A DNA stretch of 64,000 nucleotides from Mesorhizobium australicum (GCF_900177325.1 NZ_FXBL01000004.1:4278001-4342000); one strand, 5' to 3'; counted from the stretch's first letter, positions 26,821 to 35,499 are shown. Notes: generated from the letters alone by a model not told the origin. Program-made: numbers and translations.

Positions 26821-27687
26821 CTATGCCGCTCGGTTCCGGCTCAGCGCGGTCATGATCTCGGCTGCCGCCAGCGCGGCGATCACCGCCGGCCGCTTGTCGC
26901 GCACGTCTTCGCCGCCGATCGGGGAGACGAGGCGCGATAAAGCCGCCTCGTCGCCGCCGGCCTCCTTCAGATACCAGCTCCGGAAGGTGGCGCGCTTGGT
27001 CTTCGAGCCGATCATGCCGACATAGGCCGCGCCGTCGCGCTTCAGCGCCTCCGCGACGATCAGGAAATCGAGCGCGTGGTCATGCGTCAGCACCACGAAG
27101 GCGCTGCCGGGCGGCGCATCGCGCACCGCCTCTTCCGGCACCGGCGTCAAGAGTGTGTCGACGGCCGGCGGCATCCCGTCCAGCGCCTCGGCACGCACGT
27201 CGACCACGATCACCTTCACCGGCAGCAGCGCGAAGGCCGCGGCCAGCGCATGGCCGACATGTCCGCCGCCGAAGATCAGAATCCGCGGCAGCTTCGCCTC
27301 TTCGGCTTCCGCCTGCCGCAACAGCTCCGCGCGGATCTGGTCGTCCGCAACCCCGATCGACAGCTCGACCCGCCCGCCACAGCACTGTCCGATCTCTGGC
27401 CCGAGGGGGATCGAGAGACGCTCTCCCTTCTCCCCGTTTGCGGGGAGAAGGTGCCCGAAGGGCGGATGAGGGGCAGCGCCACCGCCAGCCAGCATCTCCC
27501 GCGCGCGGTCGATCGCCATGAATTCGAGCTGGCCGCCGCCGATGGTCCCGAACATCGCGCCCGGCGAAACCAGCATCCACGCGCCCTTCTCGCGCGGGGT
27601 CGAACCCAGCGCCTCGACCACCTTCACCAGCGCGACCTGCGGATGCGCGTCGAGGAAACGGACGAGATTGGCGCGGGAGGCGGTCAT
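26821..27687 (-). CDS. xdhC: Xanthine dehydrogenase accessory protein XdhC, with repeat-encoded insert
   Basis: 288-residue XdhC, which inserts sulfurated molybdenum cofactor into xanthine dehydrogenase. N-terminal XdhC/CoxI domain ('VVEALGSTPREKGAWMLV', 'GTIGGGQLEF'), then 'QCCGGRVELSIG' and the Rossmann-like second domain ('ILIFGGGHVGHALAAAFALL', 'YVGMIGSKTKRATF'). Residues ~70-89 ('PHPPFGHLLPANGEKGER') do not belong to the family: they are encoded by a palindromic repeat (27420-27478) lying in frame between the two conserved parts. ATG 27687. It is the third gene of the xdhABC run, separated from xdhB by another repeat. Confidence 0.9.
   Translation of the reverse strand: MTASRANLVRFLDAHPQVALVKVVEALGSTPREKGAWMLVSPGAMFGTIGGGQLEFMAIDRAREMLAGGGAAPHPPFGHLLPANGEKGERLSIPLGPEIGQCCGGRVELSIGVADDQIRAELLRQAEAEEAKLPRILIFGGGHVGHALAAAFALLPVKVIVVDVRAEALDGMPPAVDTLLTPVPEEAVRDAPPGSAFVVLTHDHALDFLIVAEALKRDGAAYVGMIGSKTKRATFRSWYLKEAGGDEAALSRLVSPIGGEDVRDKRPAVIAALAAAEIMTALSRNRAA
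27420..27478. repeat. Palindromic repeat (family C) inside xdhC coding sequence
   Basis: CCTTCTCCCCGTTTGCGGGG AGAAGG hairpin with flanks GTGCCCGAAGGGCGGATGAGGGG, the common rhizobial repeat normally found between genes. Here it is inside xdhC, in frame, and adds about 20 residues to the protein. Confidence 0.85.
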
Positions 27688-27720
27688 CGGCGTAACCGGT
27701 CGAGTTGCCGGAGGCCATTG

Positions 27721-27900
27721 CGCCCCGTCACGCCCCCTCTGGCCTGCCGGCCATCTCCCCCACAAGGGGGGAGATTGGCTGTCGCAACTGCCTTCGCCAA
27801 CCTCCGACGTTCGGATAGGAGCGCCGACACGGAAACTGCCGATCTCCCCCCTTGTGGGGGAGATGGCCGGCAGGCCAGAGGGGGGCGTGACGGGGCGCTG
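27721..27900. repeat. Mosaic palindromic repeat (family A, copy 2)
   Basis: Long inverted repeat: the left arm starts CGCCCCGTCACGCCCCCTCT at 27721; the right arm ends in the complementary GGGGGGCGTGACGGGGCG near 27898. Inner hairpin stems CTCCCCC...GGGGGAG lie in each arm, and TTCGCCAA in the centre. It sits between xdhB and xdhC inside the xdh operon. Confidence 0.9.
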
Positions 27901-27936
27901 ACATATCCGCAGGATAACGCCGCCTCGGCGCCCTCG

Positions 27937-30279
27937 CTACATCCCCGCCTCGCGCCGCACCCGCTCCACCGCCATCAGCACGCGCTCCGGCGTGGCGGGT
28001 GCGTCGAGGCGGGGGCAGATGCGATGGTCGGCGACGCTGGCGACCGCGTCGGACAGCGCGTGCAGCACCGACATCGCCAGCATGAACGGCGGCTCGCCCA
28101 CGGCCTTCGACTTGTGCACCGTCGGCTCGACGTTCTCCGGCCAGTCGGCCAGCGTTACGTTGAAGATCTTCGGCCGGTCCGAGGCGAGCGGGATCTTGTA
28201 GGTCGAGGGCGCATGCGTCCTGAGCCGGCCCTTGTCGTCCCACACCAGCTCCTCGGTCGTCAGCCAACCCATGCCCTGGATGAAGCCGCCCTCGATCTGG
28301 CCGAGGTCGATCGCCCGGTTCAGCGACTTGCCGGTCTCGTGCAGGATGTCGGTGCGCTCGACGACATATTCGCCCGTCAGCGTATCGATCGATACTTCCG
28401 AGCAGGAAGCGCCGTAGGAGAAATAGTAGAACGGCCGCCCTTGCCCCTTGTCGCGGTCCCAGTGGATCTTCGGCGTCTTGTAGAAGCCCGCGGCGGAAAG
28501 TTGCACGCGCGCCATATAGGCCTGCCGGATCAGGTCGGCGAAGGCGATTTCCTGGTTGCCGACCCGTACCCGGTTGGGCAGGAACACCACCTGCTCCTTG
28601 GGCACGCCGTGCTTCTCGGCCGCGAAGTCGATCAGCCGGTCCTTGATCTGCCGCGCCGCGTTCTGCGCCGCCATGCCGTTGAGGTCCGTGCCGGACGAGG
28701 CCGCCGTCGCCGATGTGTTCGGCACCTTGCCGGTCGTCGTCGCGGTGATCTTCACCTGTTCGATGTCGATCTGGAACTCCTCGGCCACCACCTGCGCCAC
28801 CTTGACGTAGAGCCCCTGCCCCATCTCGGTGCCGCCATGGTTCAGGTGCACCGATCCGTCGGTGTAGACATGCACCAGCGCGCCGGCCTGGTTGTAGAAG
28901 GTCGCTGTGAAGGAGATGCCGAACTTCACCGGCGTTAATGCGATGCCGCGCTTGACGATCGGGCTGTTGGCGTTGAACGCCGCGATCTCGCGCCGCCGCC
29001 GCTCATAGTCCGAACTCGCCTCCAGCTCGCCGACGATCCGCTCGAGGATGTTGTCCTCGACCGTCTGGTGGTAGGGCGTCACGTCGCGCTCGCCGACACC
29101 GTAGAAATTGACCTTGCGGATTTCCAGCGGATCCTTGCCCAGCGCGAACGCCACCTCGTCGATGATGCGCTCCGCGCCCACCATGCCCTGCGGCCCGCCG
29201 AAGCCTCGGAAGGCTGTGTTCGAGACCGTGTTGGTGTAGAGCGGCGCCGAGGTCGCCTTCACCGCCGGGTAGAAATAGGCGTTGTCGCAATGGAACAGCG
29301 CACGGTCCGTCACCGGCCCCGACAAGTCGGAGGAGAAGCCGCAGCGCGCCGCGTAGTGGAAATCCGCGCCGAGGATGCGCCCCTCGTCGTCGAAGCCCAC
29401 CTCATAGTCGATCAGGAAGTCATGCCGCTTGCCGGTCGCGGTCATGTCGTCGTCGCGGTCCGGGCGGATCTTCACCGCGCGATGGAGCTTCTTCGCCGCC
29501 ACGGCCGCGATCGCCGCGAACTGGTTGCCCTGCGTCTCCTTGCCGCCGAAGCCGCCGCCCATGCGCCGGATCTCGATGGTGACCGCGTGCGAGGGCACGC
29601 CCAGCACATGTGCCACCATATGCTGCACCTCGCTCGGATGCTGCGTCGAGGAATAGACCGTCACGTCCTGGTCCTCGCCCGGCACGGCAAGCGCGATCTG
29701 GCCTTCGAGATAGAAGTGGTCCTGGCCGCCGCAGCGCATCTGGCCGCTGATCCGGCGCGGGGCGGATGCGATCGCGCCCGCCGCGTCGCCGCGCTCCAGC
29801 TTCAGCGGCGGCGTCACCATTTTGCCGTTCCGGCGGTCGGTCTCTCCAACATCGGTGAAGAACGGCAGGTCCTCATATTCCACCTTCGCCAGCCGGCAGG
29901 CGCGCCGCGCCTGCTCGCGCGTCTCGGCGATCACGGCGAAGATCGGCTGACCGTAGAACTGCACCAGCCCGTCGGCGAGCACCGGCTCGTCGTGCCGGCC
30001 GGTCGGGCTGATGTCGTTGGAGGCCGGCATGTCCTTGCCGGTCAGCACCAGCTTCACACCCGGCGCGGTGCGCACGGCATCGAGATTCATCGACAGAACC
30101 TTGGCATGTGTAGCCGTGGACAGGCCCAGGCAGCCGTGCAACAGGCCGGCTGGCTCCGGCATGTCGTCGATGTAAACCGCCGTGCCGGTGACATGCTTGT
30201 GCGCGGAATCGTGCCGCCGGTCGGTCGCGACGCCGCCGGAGATTTTTTCGGCGCGAAGGTTCGGGGCGTGATGGGTCAT
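27937..30279 (-). CDS. xdhB: Xanthine dehydrogenase molybdopterin-binding subunit
   Basis: 780-residue large subunit carrying the Moco active site of xanthine dehydrogenase, oxidising hypoxanthine and xanthine to urate. Visible: 'HVTGTAVYIDDMPEP' near the N-terminus, 'QDHFYLEGQIALA', 'RRMGGGFGGKETQGN' and 'AFRGFGGPQGM' (substrate and Moco loops), and near the C-terminus 'KAVGEPPFMLAMSV' containing the catalytic Glu. The ATG at 30279 overlaps the xdhA stop (ATGA). It works as a complex with XdhA; XdhC supplies the sulfurated cofactor. Confidence 0.96.
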   Translation of the reverse strand: MTHHAPNLRAEKISGGVATDRRHDSAHKHVTGTAVYIDDMPEPAGLLHGCLGLSTATHAKVLSMNLDAVRTAPGVKLVLTGKDMPASNDISPTGRHDEPVLADGLVQFYGQPIFAVIAETREQARRACRLAKVEYEDLPFFTDVGETDRRNGKMVTPPLKLERGDAAGAIASAPRRISGQMRCGGQDHFYLEGQIALAVPGEDQDVTVYSSTQHPSEVQHMVAHVLGVPSHAVTIEIRRMGGGFGGKETQGNQFAAIAAVAAKKLHRAVKIRPDRDDDMTATGKRHDFLIDYEVGFDDEGRILGADFHYAARCGFSSDLSGPVTDRALFHCDNAYFYPAVKATSAPLYTNTVSNTAFRGFGGPQGMVGAERIIDEVAFALGKDPLEIRKVNFYGVGERDVTPYHQTVEDNILERIVGELEASSDYERRRREIAAFNANSPIVKRGIALTPVKFGISFTATFYNQAGALVHVYTDGSVHLNHGGTEMGQGLYVKVAQVVAEEFQIDIEQVKITATTTGKVPNTSATAASSGTDLNGMAAQNAARQIKDRLIDFAAEKHGVPKEQVVFLPNRVRVGNQEIAFADLIRQAYMARVQLSAAGFYKTPKIHWDRDKGQGRPFYYFSYGASCSEVSIDTLTGEYVVERTDILHETGKSLNRAIDLGQIEGGFIQGMGWLTTEELVWDDKGRLRTHAPSTYKIPLASDRPKIFNVTLADWPENVEPTVHKSKAVGEPPFMLAMSVLHALSDAVASVADHRICPRLDAPATPERVLMAVERVRREAGM

Positions 30280-31748
30280 GCCGCGCGCTCCCGCGTGACA
30301 GTGATCGGCTTTTTCGTGCCGGTCGTTTCGAAATAGAAGCGCAGCAGCAGGTTCTTCGCCACGGTCATGCGATAGTCCGCCGAGGCGCGCATATCGGACA
30401 GCGGAGTGAAATCCTTCGGATATTCCGCCATCGCCGCCTCGACGGTCGCGACCGACCATTCCTGGCCGACAAGCGCCGCCTCAACCGCGCTCGCCCGCTT
30501 CGGCGTCGCCGCCATGCCGCCATAGGCGATGCGCGCCGAGGCCACGCGACCGCCCTCGACCTCGACATGGAATGCGCCGAGCGTCGCGGTGATGTCCTCG
30601 TCCCGGCGCTTGGTGACCTTGTGCACGCCGAAATGCGCGCCCGCCTTCGGCAGCGGCACGTGCACCGCCTCGACGAACTCGCCCGCCTGCCGGTCCTGCT
30701 TGCCATAGGCGACGAAGAAGGTTTCGAGCGGGATCGTCCGCCGGGCACCGCCCTTGCGCAGCGTGATCGAGGCCCCCAGCGCGATCAGCGGCGGTGGCGT
30801 GTCGCCGATGGGCGAACCGTTGGCGATGTTGCCGCCGATCGTGCCCATGTTGCGCACCTGCTCGCCGCCGATCCGGTCGATCAGCGGACCAAAGGCCGGG
30901 ATGCGCGCCGCAAGCGTCTCGCGCGCCTGGGTGTAGGTGACGCCGGCGCCGATCGTCAGCATGCCGTCCGTCTCCTCGATGCCCTTCAGGTCGTCGAGAT
31001 GGCCGACGAAGACGACCGGCGCGATATCGCGCATGAATTTGGTCACCCACAGGCCGACGTCGGTCGAGCCGGCGACGATGCGCGCGCCCGGCTCCGCGTC
31101 GAGAATCTCGGCCAAATCATCCGCCGAGACGGGAATGACCAGCCGGTCCTTGCCCGCACCGATCTCGACCCGCGAGCCGTCACGCATCTCCCACAGCGCG
31201 TCGCTGATCCGGCCGCGTTCGGCGGCGAGCTCGCTGTCGGCCGCGACGCCATATTCCGAGATCGCCTTCGCGGCCTTCACGATCGCGTCGTAGCCGGTGC
31301 AGCGGCAGAGATTGCCCTGCAGCGCCTTCTCGATCGCCGCCTCCGACGGCCACGGCTCGCGCATCCACAAGCCGTAAAGCGACATCACGAAGCCGGGCGT
31401 GCAGAAGCCGCATTGCGAGCCGTGAAAGTCGACCATCGCCTGCTGCACCGGATGCAGCCGGCCGTTCTGGCCCTTGAGATGCTCGACGGTGACCACATGG
31501 CAGCCGTCGAGGCTGGCGAGAAACCGGATGCAGGCATTGACGCTCTCATAGACCAGCCCGTCGCCGGCCAGCCGCCCCACCAGCACCGTACAGGCGCCGC
31601 AGTCGCCCTCGGCGCAGCCCTCCTTCGTGCCGCGCAGCGACCGGCGCAGCCGCAGCCAGTCGAGCAGGGTCTCGTCGGGCTTGAGGTCGGAGATCTCGAC
31701 CGCCTCGTCGTTCAGGAGGAAGCGGATCGTGGAGCGGATCGTGGGCAT
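30276..31748 (-). CDS. xdhA: Xanthine dehydrogenase small subunit (2Fe-2S, FAD)
   Basis: 490-residue electron-transfer subunit. N-terminal plant-type [2Fe-2S] with 'KEGCAEGDCGACTVL' (Cys45, 50, 53) and Cys73, a second [2Fe-2S] domain with 'GSQCGFCTPGF' and 'GNLCRCTGY', then an FAD-binding domain ('IVAGSTDVGLWVTKFMRD', 'MGTIGGNIANGSPIGD') and the CO-dehydrogenase flavoprotein C-terminal domain. ATG 31748 follows GGAG at 6 bases and is preferred to an ATG 11 codons upstream. Upstream on the same strand, across a repeat, is uraH; the order uraH-xdhA-xdhB-xdhC fits one transcription unit. Confidence 0.96.
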   Translation of the reverse strand: MPTIRSTIRFLLNDEAVEISDLKPDETLLDWLRLRRSLRGTKEGCAEGDCGACTVLVGRLAGDGLVYESVNACIRFLASLDGCHVVTVEHLKGQNGRLHPVQQAMVDFHGSQCGFCTPGFVMSLYGLWMREPWPSEAAIEKALQGNLCRCTGYDAIVKAAKAISEYGVAADSELAAERGRISDALWEMRDGSRVEIGAGKDRLVIPVSADDLAEILDAEPGARIVAGSTDVGLWVTKFMRDIAPVVFVGHLDDLKGIEETDGMLTIGAGVTYTQARETLAARIPAFGPLIDRIGGEQVRNMGTIGGNIANGSPIGDTPPPLIALGASITLRKGGARRTIPLETFFVAYGKQDRQAGEFVEAVHVPLPKAGAHFGVHKVTKRRDEDITATLGAFHVEVEGGRVASARIAYGGMAATPKRASAVEAALVGQEWSVATVEAAMAEYPKDFTPLSDMRASADYRMTVAKNLLLRFYFETTGTKKPITVTRERAA

Positions 31749-31785
31749 CAGCGCGCTCCAGCCAATATGAGGTGCTGGCACTCCA

Positions 31786-31950
31786 CGGCGCCCCCCTCTG
31801 TCCTGCCGGACATCTCCCCCACGAGGGGGGAGATTGGCAGCTTCAATGAAAGTGTTCGCCTTGCAACGTGTGCAATTGGCGAAACAGATCGCGACAGCCG
31901 ATCTCCCCCCCTGTGGGGGAGATGGCCGGCAGGCCAGAGGGGGGCGCCGT
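31786..31950. repeat. Mosaic palindromic repeat (family A, copy 3)
   Basis: Inverted arms CGGCGCCCCCCTCTGTCCTG... (from 31786) and ...CCAGAGGGGGGCGCCG (to about 31950) with inner hairpins; TTGGCGAA in the centre. It lies between uraH and xdhA. Confidence 0.9.
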
Positions 31951-31989
31951 AGAGCACCGAGCGACGCGAACTAAGCATCCAAGCCGCCA

Positions 31990-32355
31990 TCAGCTCCCCC
32001 TGTAGGTCGAATAGCCATAGGGCGAGATGAGCAGCGGGACGTGATAGTGCGTCTCTTCCGCCATGCCGAAACGGATCGGCACCTGGTCGAGGAACAGCGG
32101 ATCCGGCAGCGCCGAACCCTGCGCCCGCAGGTAATCCCCGGCGAGGAACACCAGCTCGTATTGCCCCGTCTTGAAGTCCTTGCCGGCCAGCAGCGGCTCG
32201 TCGCAGCGGCCATCTGTATTGGTCGTCACGGCCTTGATCTTCTTGTGCGAATTGCCGCTGACCCGGTAGAGCCAGATCTCCAGGCCGGCCGCCGGCTTGC
32301 CCGTCGCGGTGTCCAGCACGTGGGTTGTCAGCTTTCCGCCGCTGCCTTGCGCCAT
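31990..32355 (-). CDS. uraH: 5-hydroxyisourate hydrolase
   Basis: 121-residue transthyretin-like hydrolase that opens 5-hydroxyisourate to OHCU, the step after the uricase. Conserved 'LTTHVLDTATGKPAAG' (catalytic His), 'TNTDGRCDEPLL' and the C-terminal 'YGYSTYRGS' with the family's YRGS tetrapeptide. The ATG at 32355 follows GGCAGGGA. Divergent from puuE/uraD, 186 bases away, and upstream of xdhABC across a repeat. Confidence 0.95.
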   Translation of the reverse strand: MAQGSGGKLTTHVLDTATGKPAAGLEIWLYRVSGNSHKKIKAVTTNTDGRCDEPLLAGKDFKTGQYELVFLAGDYLRAQGSALPDPLFLDQVPIRFGMAEETHYHVPLLISPYGYSTYRGS

Positions 32356-32541
32356 TCGTCCCTGCCTCTTGTCCAGGCACGGCATTCGCCGTGCCTGCAG
32401 ATTGTGCGGCATTTCAAGGGAATGGATAAGCCCTGGCGCGGCGCGTGGCTACACAAAGACTTTCAAAATTTTCGAGGGGTATCGCACTCATCCCCTTTGA
32501 TAGTGTTGAATGGGAGCAGTTGACCTCCCGGCAGGACACCG
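32356..32541. promoter_or_regulatory. Divergent promoter region uraH / puuE-uraD
   Basis: 186 bases between two divergent purine genes. GACTTTCAAAA at 32458-32468 is identical to a string in the uricase/lysR promoter region, followed by TTTTCGA giving a near-palindromic TCAAAATTTTCGA. No clear -35/-10 could be fixed by eye. It probably holds the promoters for both operons and a common regulator site. Confidence 0.45.
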
Positions 32542-33987
32542 ATGACCGAACCAAGACGCTATGTGCGCGACATGCGCGGCTACGGGGCCAATCCGCCCGA
32601 TCCAAAATGGCCGGGCGGCGCCCATGTCTGCGTCCAGTTCGTGCTGAACTACGAGGAAGGCGGCGAGAACTCGATCCTGCATGGCGACGCCGCCTCCGAA
32701 GCGTTCCTGTCCGAGATCACCGGCGCCCAGCCCTGGCCGGGCCAGCGCCACTGGAACATGGAATCGATCTACGAATACGGCGCACGGGCCGGCTTCTGGC
32801 GGCTGCATCGCATGTTCACCGCGGCCGGTATCCCGGTGACGATCTACGGCGTCGCCACCGCGCTTGCGCGCTCGCCCGACCAGGTCGCGGCGATGCAGGC
32901 GGCCGGCTGGGAGATCGCCTCGCACGGCCTGAAATGGATCGACTACCGCGACACGCCCGAAGAGGTCGAGCGCGCGCATATGGAAGAGGCGATCCGCCTG
33001 CATGCCGAGGTGACCGGCGAGCGGCCGCGCGGCTGGTACACCGGCCGCACCTCGGTCAACACCGTGCGGCTTGCCGCCGCCGAGGGCGGCTTCGACTACG
33101 TGTCGGACACGATGGACGACGACCTGCCCTACTGGCTCGACCATGACGGCCACGGCAACGCAATCCCGCCGCAGCTGATCTTGCCCTACACGCTCGACGC
33201 CAACGACATGCGCTTCGCCATCCAGGCTGGCTATGCCGAAGGCCAGCAGTTCTTCACCTACCTCAAGGACGCCTTCGACACCCATTACGCCGAAGGCCGC
33301 GCCGGCCGGCCGTCGATGATGAACATCGGCCTGCATTGCCGCCTCGTCGGGCGTCCGGGCCGCGCGGCGGCGCTGAAGCGCTTCATCGACTATGTCCAGT
33401 CCCACGACCGGGTCTGGATCGCGCGACGCACCGACATCGCCCGCCACTGGCGCGAGCACCACCCCTACCGGCCGGCAGCGCTTCGCCCTTCGCGCATGAA
33501 CCGCGAGGATTTCGTCGCCCGCTTCGGCTCGATCTTCGAGCACTCGCCCTGGGTTGCCGAGCGCGCCTTCGAGCTGGAACTCGGCCCGGCGCACGATTCG
33601 GCCGGCGGCCTGCACAACGCGCTCTGCCGCGCCTTCCGCTCGGCGGGCGAGGACGAGCGGCTGGGCGTGCTGAAGGCGCATCCGGACCTCGCCGGCAAGC
33701 TCGCCGCCGCAAGGCGGCTCACAGCGGAATCGACCTCGGAACAGGCCTCTGCCGGCCTCGACGCGCTGACCGACGCCGAGCGTGAGACCTTCACGCAGCT
33801 CAACGCCGACTACGTCGCGAAATTCGGCTTCCCGTTCATCATCGCGGTGCGCGACAACACCAAGGCCTCGATCCTGGAAGCCTTCGGCGCGCGCCTGGCG
33901 AACGATCGCGACGAGGAATTCGCAGCAGCCTGCCGGCAGGTGGAGCGCATCGCCTGGTACCGGCTGCGCGACCTGCTCCCGGCCTAG
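32542..33987 (+). CDS. puuE-uraD: Fusion of allantoinase PuuE and OHCU decarboxylase UraD
   Basis: 481-residue two-domain enzyme. Residues ~1-312 are the metal-independent, polysaccharide-deacetylase-like allantoinase PuuE ('FVLNYEEGGENSILHGD', 'GWEIASHGLKWIDYRD', 'GWYTGRTSVNTVRL', 'MNIGLHCRLVGRPGRA'). Residues ~318-481 are OHCU decarboxylase with 'LKAHPDLAGKLA' (catalytic His380), 'TSEQASAGL' and 'FGFPFIIAVRDNTKASIL'. Domain order is reversed relative to the reactions: UraD makes S-allantoin, PuuE opens it to allantoate. Start ATG 32542 with GGCAGGA upstream. Heads the operon with ureidoglycine aminohydrolase, allA and a deaminase. Confidence 0.95.
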   Translation: MTEPRRYVRDMRGYGANPPDPKWPGGAHVCVQFVLNYEEGGENSILHGDAASEAFLSEITGAQPWPGQRHWNMESIYEYGARAGFWRLHRMFTAAGIPVTIYGVATALARSPDQVAAMQAAGWEIASHGLKWIDYRDTPEEVERAHMEEAIRLHAEVTGERPRGWYTGRTSVNTVRLAAAEGGFDYVSDTMDDDLPYWLDHDGHGNAIPPQLILPYTLDANDMRFAIQAGYAEGQQFFTYLKDAFDTHYAEGRAGRPSMMNIGLHCRLVGRPGRAAALKRFIDYVQSHDRVWIARRTDIARHWREHHPYRPAALRPSRMNREDFVARFGSIFEHSPWVAERAFELELGPAHDSAGGLHNALCRAFRSAGEDERLGVLKAHPDLAGKLAAARRLTAESTSEQASAGLDALTDAERETFTQLNADYVAKFGFPFIIAVRDNTKASILEAFGARLANDRDEEFAAACRQVERIAWYRLRDLLPA

Positions 33988-34001
33988 GAAGGACAACAGA
34001 G

Positions 34002-34829
34002 ATGGCCGGACCCCAATATGTCGCCCCGCCCGGAGGCCATCCGCCGCAGACGGACCTGCTCACCGGCCGGGCAGTCTTCACCGAGGCCTATGCCTTCATC
34101 CCGCGCGGCGTGATGCGCGAGATCGTCACCTCCTACCTGCCGCACTGGCAGCGCACCATCGCCTGGATCATCGCGCGGCCGCTCTCCGGCTTCTCCGAGA
34201 CCTTCACCCAATATGTGATGGACGTCTCGCCAGGCGGCGGCAGCGACCGGCCCGAGCCGGACGCGGAGGCCGAGGGCGTCATCTTCCTGATGGACGGCGA
34301 GCTGACGGTCACCGTCGACGGCGCCGCGCACCGCATGCTCAAGGGCGGCTGGGCCTTCCTGCCGCCCGGCAGCGGCTGGACGCTGCGCAACACCGGCACC
34401 GTGCCGGCGAAATTCCACTGGATCCGCAAGATCTACGAGAAGGTGGACGGCATCGACATGCCGCCGCTCCAGTTCTCCAACGACCAGGACGTGGTGCCGC
34501 TCTCCATGCCCGGCACCGCCGGCAAATGGGCGACGACCCGCTTCGTCGATCCCGAGGATCTGCGCCACGACATGCACGTCAACATCGTCACCTTCGAGCC
34601 CGGCGCGATCATCCCCTTCATGGAAACCCACGTCATGGAGCACGGGCTCTACGTGCTGGAGGGCAAGGCGGTCTACAAGCTCAACCAGGACTGGGTGGAG
34701 GTGGAAGCCGGCGACTTCATGTGGCTGCGCGCCTTCTGCCCGCAAGCCTGCTACGCCGGCGGCCCGGGCAAATTCCGCTACCTGCTCTACAAGGATGTGA
34801 ACCGGCATCCGAAGCTGTGGCGGCGATGA
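34002..34829 (+). CDS. allE: (S)-ureidoglycine aminohydrolase (bicupin)
   Basis: 275-residue bicupin that releases ammonia from (S)-ureidoglycine to give (S)-ureidoglycolate. N-terminal cupin ('AEGVIFLMDGELTVTVDG', 'WAFLPPGSGWTLRNTG') and catalytic C-terminal cupin with metal ligands in 'METHVMEHGLYVLEGKAVYK'. It starts at ATG 34002, after AGGAAGGA. Together with AllA it gives the route allantoate-ureidoglycine-ureidoglycolate-glyoxylate. The enzyme making ureidoglycine (allantoate amidohydrolase) is not in the window. Confidence 0.93.
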   Translation: MAGPQYVAPPGGHPPQTDLLTGRAVFTEAYAFIPRGVMREIVTSYLPHWQRTIAWIIARPLSGFSETFTQYVMDVSPGGGSDRPEPDAEAEGVIFLMDGELTVTVDGAAHRMLKGGWAFLPPGSGWTLRNTGTVPAKFHWIRKIYEKVDGIDMPPLQFSNDQDVVPLSMPGTAGKWATTRFVDPEDLRHDMHVNIVTFEPGAIIPFMETHVMEHGLYVLEGKAVYKLNQDWVEVEAGDFMWLRAFCPQACYAGGPGKFRYLLYKDVNRHPKLWRR

Positions 34830-34847
34830 CGATGGAAAAAGCGGTTG

Positions 34848-34980
34848 GCGCCCCCTCCACCGCCTTCGGCGGTCCCCCTTCCCCGCTTCGCAGGGGAGGA
34901 TCCAGGGTCGCGGCCGGCCTCGACGTTAATCCTCCGTTTACGGGGGAGGGGGACCACGCGAAGCGTGGTGGAGGGGGCGC
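34848..34980. repeat. Palindromic repeat (family D)
   Basis: Inverted ends GCGCCCCCTCCAC (from 34848) and GTGGAGGGGGCGC (to 34980), with inner hairpins CGCCTTCGGCG, CCCCGCTTCGCAGGGG, CGCGAAGCG. It lies between allE and allA. The GGAGGGGG at its right edge is also the only ribosome site for allA. Confidence 0.85.
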
Positions 34981-34986
34981 AGTTCC

Positions 34987-35499
34987 TTGCCCGTGACCCG
35001 CACCCTCACCGCCCGCCCCCTCACCCGCGAGGCGTTCGCTCCCTTCGGCGACGTGCTCGATACAGACTGGCCGAACCACTATCCGATCAATGCCGGCAAG
35101 TGCGAGCGCTACCACGGCCTCGCCATCGCCGAAGCGGCAGGCACCGATGCGCGCGTCATCCTCTCCATCTTCCGCGCCACGCCCTACGCCTTCCCGCTGG
35201 TGCTGACGATGATGGAGCGCCACCCTTTCGGCAGCCAGGCCTTCATGCCGCTGTCGCCGCGCCCTTTCCTTGTCGTCGTTGCTCACGACGACAATGGCGC
35301 GCCCGGCACCCCGCACGCCTTCGTCACCGCGCCCGGCCAGGGCGTGAACTATCCGCGCAACCTCTGGCACGCGGTGCTGACCCCCATTGGCGCGCCACAG
35401 GATTTCCTCGTCGTCGACCGGGCGGGCGTGGAAAAGAATCTCGAAGAGCACCATTTCGCCGAACCCTGGACAATCATCTTGCCGGAGGGCCTCGCATGA
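34987..35499 (+). CDS. allA: Ureidoglycolate lyase
   Basis: 170-residue cupin-like lyase that splits (S)-ureidoglycolate into glyoxylate and urea. Conserved 'AFAPFGDVLD', 'LTMMERHPFGSQAFMPL' and 'GVNYPRNLWHAVLTPI', with the catalytic/metal region in the last. The start is TTG 34987 (9 bases after GGGGG at the end of the repeat) or GTG 34993; no ATG is available. Overlaps the following deaminase gene by ATGA. Glyoxylate from this step could be used by the hydroxypyruvate/glycerate genes to the left. Confidence 0.93.
   Translation: MPVTRTLTARPLTREAFAPFGDVLDTDWPNHYPINAGKCERYHGLAIAEAAGTDARVILSIFRATPYAFPLVLTMMERHPFGSQAFMPLSPRPFLVVVAHDDNGAPGTPHAFVTAPGQGVNYPRNLWHAVLTPIGAPQDFLVVDRAGVEKNLEEHHFAEPWTIILPEGLA

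Noticed and set aside
27721..31950. Paired palindromes around xdhAB as a transposon
   Set aside because: No transposase or target duplications; the copies are separate instances of a repeat found elsewhere in the window.
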